Part shown: positions 58,207-64,000 of the stretch, piece by piece
How positions within the stretch are numbered: the stretch's first letter is position 1
Layout of the letters: every line of letters begins with the position of its first letter
Assembly (NCBI GenBank): GCA_030549775.1
Contig: CM060173.1
Span: forward strand, 40,496,610-40,560,609
Reading direction: 5' to 3'
From: Tamarix chinensis
Lineage: Eukaryota; Streptophyta; Magnoliopsida; Caryophyllales; Tamaricaceae
DNA length: 64,000 nucleotides
Program-made: the position numbers and the translations under genes
Notes under the pieces: generated by a model
Told to the model about the DNA's origin: nothing
Database searches by the model: none
The model's input: the letters and a program-made list of their open reading frames with translations, nothing else

Positions 58207-59845
58207 TAGATTAATTACCTCCTTCTTCACCACCTCTTGCATTGTTGGGTTCAATCGCCTTTGAGGTTGGATCACTTTCTTGTGGTTGTCTTCCATGAGA
58301 ATTTTGTGCATGCACATGGAAGGGCTAATCCCTCTAATATCAGCAATGGTCCATCCAAAGGCCTTCTTTCATTCCTTAAGCACTCTCATCAATTTTTCTT
58401 CCTATAAATTAGTCAAAGATGAACAAATAATGATGGGAAGTGTATCATTATGATCAAGAAATGCATATTTCAAATGCTGAGGTAGTGGCTTGAGATCTAG
58501 TGTGGGAGGTTCCTTAATAGATGACTTCAATTTTGGAATATGGGCCCTCTCTAGCCCTCGTAAGGGGACCATAGTGTGATGACCATATGGTGGATGTGCA
58601 TTCAAGTACTGGACAACCACTTCTTCTTTCTCTTCATTCTCTCGCTCTCTTTGTTGAACCAAACATCTTTCTAAGGGATGCTGCACAACATTTTCTTAGA
58701 AATAATCATCAATTACATTATCCAAGATATCAATGTGATAGCAAGTGTTATCATCTAAGGGGTATTTCATGCTCTTAAATACATTAAAATTGACTTCTTC
58801 ACCCTAGAAATGAAGAATGAGCTTACCCTCTTGAACATCTATAAGAGTGCGTCATGTTGCTAAGAAAGGCCTACTAAGAATTAGGGGGACTTTATGGTCT
58901 TCCTCCATATCTAGCACAACAAAGTCAACAAGGAAGATAAATTTATCCACTTTAACCAAAACATCTTCAATAATGCCCCTAGGATATTTGATAGATCGAT
59001 CGGCCAACTAAAGGGACATATTGGTAGGTTTTGGTTCCCCTAGACCTAGACACTTGAAAACAGAGAAAGGCATTAAATTAATGCTAGCACCAAGATCACA
59101 TAATACCTTCTTGAATTTTAGATCCCCAATTACACATGGGATAGTGAAAATTCCTGGATCCTTAAGCTTAGGAGGAAGTTTGTTCTGCAAGATTGCAGAG
59201 CATTCCTCATTCAAACTTACTGTTTCAAACTCATCCAGTTTCCTCTTGTGAGTGACTATGTCTTTTAGAAACTTCCCATAACTGGGCATTTGTCTCACAA
59301 TGTCAACCAACAGCAAGTTAGTGTGCACTTTCTTAAGCATATCAATAAATTTTATAAATTGAGCATCTAACTTGCGTTGTACAGTCCTACTTGGAAATGG
59401 AGGAGGAGGAACATATGCCTTTACCTCTTGAGGTGAAGTGTGGATCGCCTTAGGTTGTGATTCAAGCACTTTCTCTTCAGGAGATTTTTCTTTATCTTCC
59501 TTGGGTTCTTGAGGGTATGGTTCCGGTAGTGGTTTCCCACTCCTCAAGGCTATTGCATTGATTTGCTCTTTAGGGTTGATGATTGTGTTACTAGGCAAAG
59601 TGTTAGGTGCTCTCGCTGAAATGGCATTAGCAAGTTGTCCAATCTGTGCCTCTAGGTACTTGATGGATGCATCCTGATTTTGGAGGTGGGCTTCTTGTTT
59701 CTGAAGATGAGCTTGAATTTGAGGATCATGTTTTTGAAGGGTGCTCTCGGTGTGAGTGATGAACTTGGACATCATCTCTTCAAGGGAAGAATATTGAGGT
59801 TGTTGGGGTGGTAAAGGAGTTGGAGGTGTTGGTTGTTATTGTGTG
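58207..59845 (-). pseudogene. Gag C-terminal region and protease (Athila)
   Basis: The minus-strand frame 59,775-59,008 starts in a heptad-like glutamine-rich coiled segment ('QIQAHLQKQEAHLQNQD'). It continues through 'AIALRSGKPLPEP' (59,555) and a lysine-rich linker into the protease with 'VLCDLGASINLMPFSVF' (59,095-59,045; D-L-G-A active site). Stops at about 59,006, 58,805 and 58,697 appear at expected glutamines. The gag N-terminus is cut at 59,845 by solo LTR A4. 58,207-58,690 is the protease-RT linker with 'IADIRGISPSMCMHKILME'. Confidence 0.85.
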
Positions 59846-59939
59846 TGTAATACCCCAAAATTCACTACTTTTTTTTGAAAGCAGAAGTAATTAAAATAGA
59901 AACACTTAAAACCTGTGGATTCTGGGAATGTCACTGCCA

Positions 59940-59985
59940 CACTTAGTACTAGACTGATTCTCTCCGACCGTTCCAGTACCAAGTG
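59940..59985 (-). other. Terminal hairpin, copy A4
   Basis: CACTTAGTAC and GTACCAAGTG; one pair becomes G-U on the RNA strand. Confidence 0.68.
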
Positions 59986-60276
59986 CTAAGGCTAAGAAAA
60001 GATTTACATTAAATTCAAATCAACAATTCATAAAAGAACTCGAAAGATCATACCTTAAAATTAGAGTACGCATAAACGTTTATAAACGTAATAAAATAGA
60101 AATCAGAGTGCGAAATCAAAGAGGATAAATGCTCCAATACAAAGAAATAATAGCAGGAAATAAAATTTCATAAAGACTGAAATACGGCCACAACTTTCTC
60201 GAACCTCGAGCTAAACATGCTCAACACTCAGCCCCAACTAATGTCTCGCCCACCTGCACAAATCAGAAGGGCGTAC

Positions 60277-60331
60277 TACATGTGGGAATGAGCAGCATCC
60301 ATGAAAAGGGTGATTAGTACGCTACGTACTG
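60277..60331 (-). other. Stem-loop block, copy A4
   Basis: H1 is degraded, H2 CATCC/GGGTG and H3 TAGTACG/CGTACTG keep pairing with wobble on one strand only. Confidence 0.55.
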
Positions 60332-60529
60332 AGTAAGGTAACCGAGCACTAAGGCCAACACATAAGCATGTAAAATCATGCATAACATAAAGAGCATAAT
60401 CATAAATGCATATGATCAACCAGGTAAAAGTACAAAGGCCCAATTATAGTGCGGATTAATTACTGAATTTATCCTTGATTAGGAATCATTTCACACCATG
60501 CCTTTTATCAAATCCATACGAGTACGAGA

Positions 60530-60860
60530 ACCCCACTATTTTGCCGGTGGATCGGTCTCCAGGGCACTCTGGCTCCTGGCCACTATTATAGCCGGTAGAT
60601 CGGTCACTTAGGGTACATGCCCTACCACTATTATATGCCGGTGGATCGGTCTGGCCCCTTCTCGCACGGTGTTCCACTGTAAGTAATTAGTATCTTCCCA
60701 CTTATTACAACATATATAGTTTGGTTCGTTGAGCTCGGGATCCCCCACTATTTTAGCTGGTGGATCGGTCACTAGGGTAACATACCCTACCACTATTAAG
60801 CTGGTGGATCGATCTCCAGGTTACCGCAGTACCTTGCCACTATTATGCCGGTGGATCGGT
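60530..60860 (-). repeat. Hairpin minisatellite, copy A4
   Basis: Seven or so units with CCACTATTnnGCCGGTGGATCGGTC; stems include TAGGGTA/TACCCTA near 60,773-60,790. Confidence 0.75.
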
Positions 60861-61189
60861 CTGGGTCAGGCTCAACATCTTCCACTTTACGTGATTAATG
60901 TCTTAAGTATCTTATTCAAAGCTTTCACCATGAACATGTACGAATCATTAACTTCATACTTCACATACATTTAAACCACCAAATGAATATGATAATACAA
61001 AAATTGTACACAACCACAACAACCCTAATTGTCCACACAACCTTAATTCGGTCTCCTATGGACCTTTTTTTAACTCCACGTACTAATTTCCGTCTAAAAT
61101 AGTTCAACACCCAAATAACACTTATATTACCTTCCTTACATCACAAATTAATTTTCCACACGTAAATTTCATACCCATGCAGACATCAA

Positions 61190-61400
61190 TCTCCCCATGC
61201 AAACCTTCGAACCTTTTTCATACAAACCCTAAAATTCCACGTGAAATCCTAAATTCAACCATGCAAACCCTAATACCACCATACAACCATCAATATCACC
61301 ATGTAAATCCTAATACCACCATACAACTATAATTACCACCATACAAACCTTAATATCATCATACAAACCCTAATACCAACATACATCCATTAATACCACC
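61190..61400 (-). repeat. RY/telobox repeat, copy A4
   Basis: CATGCAAACCCTAATACCACCATAC-type units, more decayed than in copy A1 (shown here as the unit's two halves joined by TAATACC). Confidence 0.65.
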
Positions 61401-61479
61401 AGGTAAATCCTAGATTCCATCATACAAAACCCAAAATTCAAACCATATAAGACCCAAAGATTCAAATCATATAAAACCA

Positions 61480-61830
61480 AAGATTTGTCCTCATAATACA
61501 ATTGATTAGAATCTCCCCTTCCATAACCACAAATTAGGTTCTCCCATACAAGACCATAAGTTAGATTCTTCCACATAAAATCATAAATTAGAATCTCCCA
61601 AGCAAAACCATAAATTGGATTCCCCCAAACAAATCATAAAATTAGATTCTCCCAATCAAATCATAAATTAAATTCTCCCAAACAAACCATAAATTCGATT
61701 CTCCCATATAACATCATAAATTAGATTCTTCCAATTAACATCATAAATTAGATTCTCCCAAACACACCATAAATTCGATTCTTCCACATAAAACCATACA
61801 TTAGATTATTCCTTATAAAACCATAAAATT
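61480..61830 (-). repeat. 28-bp tandem repeat array, copy A4
   Basis: About eleven units of the type CATAAATTAGATTCTCCCA plus a variable AAACA/CATATA spacer. Confidence 0.78.
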
Positions 61831-62093
61831 AGGTCAACTCACTTCCCTTAGTAAACTTCTTTTCCCATCCTCCTTTTTCATCCTTTCTTCCACACAAACC
61901 ACATTGACATCCTCTCATGCATGTCTTGTAGAGACACAACACATATCGTCACATACATATAGTACACATGCCATACAAAAACATACTTCAACTCCATGTC
62001 ATACCACATATAAAATAATTAATAATGACAAACATAGAATACATAGCATACAAAGCACATAATGCATATAAGCACACAAAAGGCCTTAGCACC

Positions 62094-62101
62094 CCTTACC
62101 T
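62094..62101 (-). promoter_or_regulatory. 5' splice-site match, copy A4
   Basis: The minus strand reads TTTTAG|GTAAGG; same place in the conserved leader block as at 4,334 and 12,695. Confidence 0.5.
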
Positions 62102-62249
62102 AAAATGACACCGGTCTTGGAGCACGCTCCTACGCCTCTTTAGGGTTTTGACTGGTTTTACCTATTATGAGATAAAAGCTAAAATTAGACTATCTCCTAT
62201 CAAAATAATATTAAACACTAATTTAATATAAGAATAGTTTTTTTTTTGA

Positions 62250-62749
62250 TAAAATGATAATAAAAAAATACCAAAATAATATCAATATTAATATTAATAA
62301 GAATAATAAAATAGTAGAAATAATAATAAAAAGGCATTACTCAAAAATAAAGTGAAATAAGGGATTCGGACCCTTTACCAAAATAATACTAAAAAGATTA
62401 TTTGTAAATTAAATGACCCAATTCAGAAATAATAATAATAATGATAATAATAATAATAATAATGATTATGATAATAATAATAATAATAATAATAATGATG
62501 ATGATGATAATAATAATGATAATAATAGTAACATTATTAACAACACTAATGTTAAAATATTTGTATTAATAATAATAAATAAGAATAATGGAAATTCGAA
62601 ATAGAAAATAATAATAATAATAATTATACTTATAACATTTTAATATTAATAATAGTAAATATAGAAATAATAATAAGAATAATAATAAAATCAAATTAAA
62701 ATATATTAGGCTTCAGCCCTCAACATCAATAATAATAAAATATTAATAC

Positions 62750-62781
<32 letters not shown>

Positions 62782-62830
62782 CATATTAAAATATAAATAT
62801 TAAGAATAATAATAATAGTATTTATATGTA
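62250..62830. repeat. (TAA)n region, copy A4
   Basis: Interrupted AAT/TAA repeats; gives poly-asparagine frames that are not genes. Confidence 0.85.
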
Positions 62831-63512
62831 AATAATTGAAATAAAATAATTTAAGGGTTATAAAAATAGGGAAAATAGTTGAGAGGGTCTAGGGTTCAAC
62901 CAAATGTTGGTGGGGATAGGCGGCACCGGCGGTGGCGCAGTGCGGCGGCGGCGGTGGCCGGAAAAAAGAGAAGAAAGAGGGAAAAGTTGCATGCTGGGAA
63001 TAAAACAGAGAGAATGGTGGTGGAAGTTGGGCTGTTTTGCGTTGCCCATAAGGAGAGGAATGGAATGAAGGTGGCGGCACAGCCAAAGGTGGCGGCGCAT
63101 GGCGGCTAGGTGGTGGCCGAATGGAGGTGATAAAGAAAGAGAGGGGAGGAGAATGAGAAAAAGGAAAGTAAAGGTATGGGAAGGTAAGGCAGGGTCTGCA
63201 GCACAGTTTGGGAGGTGAAAGAAGCGGCCTTAGCGGCGGAGGAGGTGGCTAAGGGCGGCGCGAAGGGTGGCGAGGCAGAAAACAGGGTTGATCAGGAAGG
63301 GAACTTCGCACAGCTGGGGCGGCTTGTGCAGGAAGAATCGAAGGGTGAGGTAGATTTGGTTAGCTATAGGGCGGTGTAAGGATGACACGGGTGGCCAGAA
63401 CGGGTGGCGAAGTTGGCGGTAGGCAGAGGACGAGGCGTCCAAAGAGTGGCGGCGACAAGGAAGGATTTCTGGGTTAGGAAATCCAAACTCGAACCAGGGT
63501 ATATTGTGAGGG

Positions 63513-63520
63513 TATTTATA
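63513..63520 (-). promoter_or_regulatory. TATA box, copy A4
   Basis: Plus-strand TATTTATA, minus-strand TATAAATA, upstream of the GC-rich leader. Confidence 0.65.
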
Positions 63521-64000
63521 GAGTTAGAGGAGAGGTTAGGGTTATTTAGGTCAGTGAGGGGATAAGGAAGTAGGGTTCGGGCTTACCGGAGGCGAGGGTT
63601 GGCCGGCGGCAGCAAAACGGGCATGGGTGTGTGCAGGAGAGAGAGAGAGAGGATGGTGCGAGAAGAGGGAGATTTGGTTGGGTCAAGAGGGTCGGCGATT
63701 CAGGGGAAAGAGACAGGAATAAAAATCGCCGATCAAAACGACCGTAACCGGCGGCGAAAAACCAGGGGGTGAGCGGCGGTGCAGGTGCTGTTCGACGGGT
63801 TGGCAGTCGCGAAGGAGGAAGAAGAAGAAAGGGCCGGACTGGGCGGTTCGCGAAGGAAAGAAGAGAAAAGAAAAGAGGGAAGACCGGGCCGGTCTGGGCG
63901 CGATGGAGGAGGAGGTTTAATGAAACGACGGGTTTCAGTGTTAAAAGAGTCAAAACGTGACGTAGAGAGGGATGGCGGAAGAAAGGTGCGCGACACGGGC

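Larger units (their letters stand above)
52330..59845 (-). mobile_element. Athila-type retrotransposon, 3' part
   Basis: A minus-oriented Ty3/gypsy element of the Athila clade. It comprises the 3' LTR (52,330-53,711), polypurine tract, a long non-coding 3' region (53,721-55,650), integrase, RNase H, RT and gag-protease up to 59,845, where solo LTR A4 interrupts it. The gag C-terminus with 'EQINAIALRSGKPLPEP' and the RT with 'FMDDFSVFG' are typical of Athila. It inserted into the RT of Tekay-2. The 5' LTR and gag N-terminus lie outside the window. Confidence 0.88.
59846..64000 (-). mobile_element. Family A LTR (copy A4), partial, runs off the window
   Basis: Starts TGTAATACCCC inside Athila gag. 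It contains the terminal hairpin (59,940-59,985), a candidate acceptor (minus GTGCAG|GTGGG at about 60,254), stem-loops (60,277-60,331), minisatellite (60,530-60,860), RY/telobox repeats (61,190-61,400), 28-bp repeats (61,480-61,830), splice-donor match (62,094-62,101), (TAA)n (62,250-62,830), GC-rich leader (62,880-63,500) and TATA (63,513-63,520). The rest is U3 with purine-rich runs near 63,800-63,900. Whether it is solo or part of a full element cannot be seen. Confidence 0.85.

Noticed and set aside
58587..58778. Plus-strand frames opposite the Athila polyprotein (also 55,328-55,855, 57,793-58,206 and 59,021-59,251)
   Set aside because: They are shadows of the minus-strand gag-pol coding sequence.
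1..64000. A host gene, defence system or other cellular gene cluster
   Set aside because: Every supported coding segment belongs to a retrotransposon; no intron-exon gene, rRNA or tRNA gene could be recognised on either strand.

Overview
The window is plant nuclear DNA: a nest of degraded LTR retrotransposons with no host gene I can recognise. The evidence is plant-type Ty3/gypsy polyproteins of three clades (Tekay-like chromovirus, CRM/Galadriel-like chromovirus, Athila), TG...CA LTRs with 5-bp target duplications, primer binding sites matching initiator tRNA-Met, AT-rich spacers and many (TAA)n tracts. The species cannot be named; a large repeat-rich angiosperm genome is the natural reading.

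Layout. (1) 1-10,568: an outer plus-oriented 'family A' LTR (about 501-2,010 and 7,085-9,736) is split by a minus-oriented family A solo LTR (2,011-7,084, duplication ccgcc). (2) 10,569-32,107: a complete but decayed minus-oriented Tekay-like element. Its 3' LTR (10,569-19,380) is split by a second family A solo LTR (10,598-15,623, duplication aaaaa). Its internal region is at 19,381-24,577. Its 5' LTR (24,578-32,107) is split by a plus-oriented 2.5-kb solo LTR of its own family, 'family B' (25,827-28,359, duplication ctaag). (3) 32,108-34,351: spacer, a (TA)36 tract and a probable LTR. (4) 34,352-40,493: two truncated CRM/Galadriel-type chromoviruses in opposite orientations; the second keeps its 3' LTR. 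(5) 40,494-41,380: the 3' end of another family A-like LTR. (6) 42,316-52,329: a plus-oriented Tekay-like element. Its 5' LTR is split by a third family A solo LTR (44,679-48,335), and the element is cut in the RT region by an Athila element. (7) 52,330-59,845: the minus-oriented Athila element, whose gag is cut by a fourth family A LTR that runs off the window (59,846-64,000).

All protein regions are pseudogenes with stops and frameshifts. The most unusual material is in the non-coding LTRs. Family A LTRs are about 5 kb. In the RNA sense each has: a pyrimidine-rich U3, a TATA box, a CpG-rich leader, a (TAA)n locus, a block with a strict 5' splice-site match, arrays joining an RY motif to a telobox, a hairpin minisatellite with compensating stem changes, three consecutive stem-loops, a candidate 3' splice site, and a terminal hairpin followed by GGCGGTA. 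Family B LTRs share the terminal hairpin and one of the stem-loops. Both Tekay-like internal regions carry a tandemly repeated primer binding site (63-64 bp period). I read these as structured regulatory RNA and DNA of one LTR lineage. That is inference from copy-to-copy comparison by eye.
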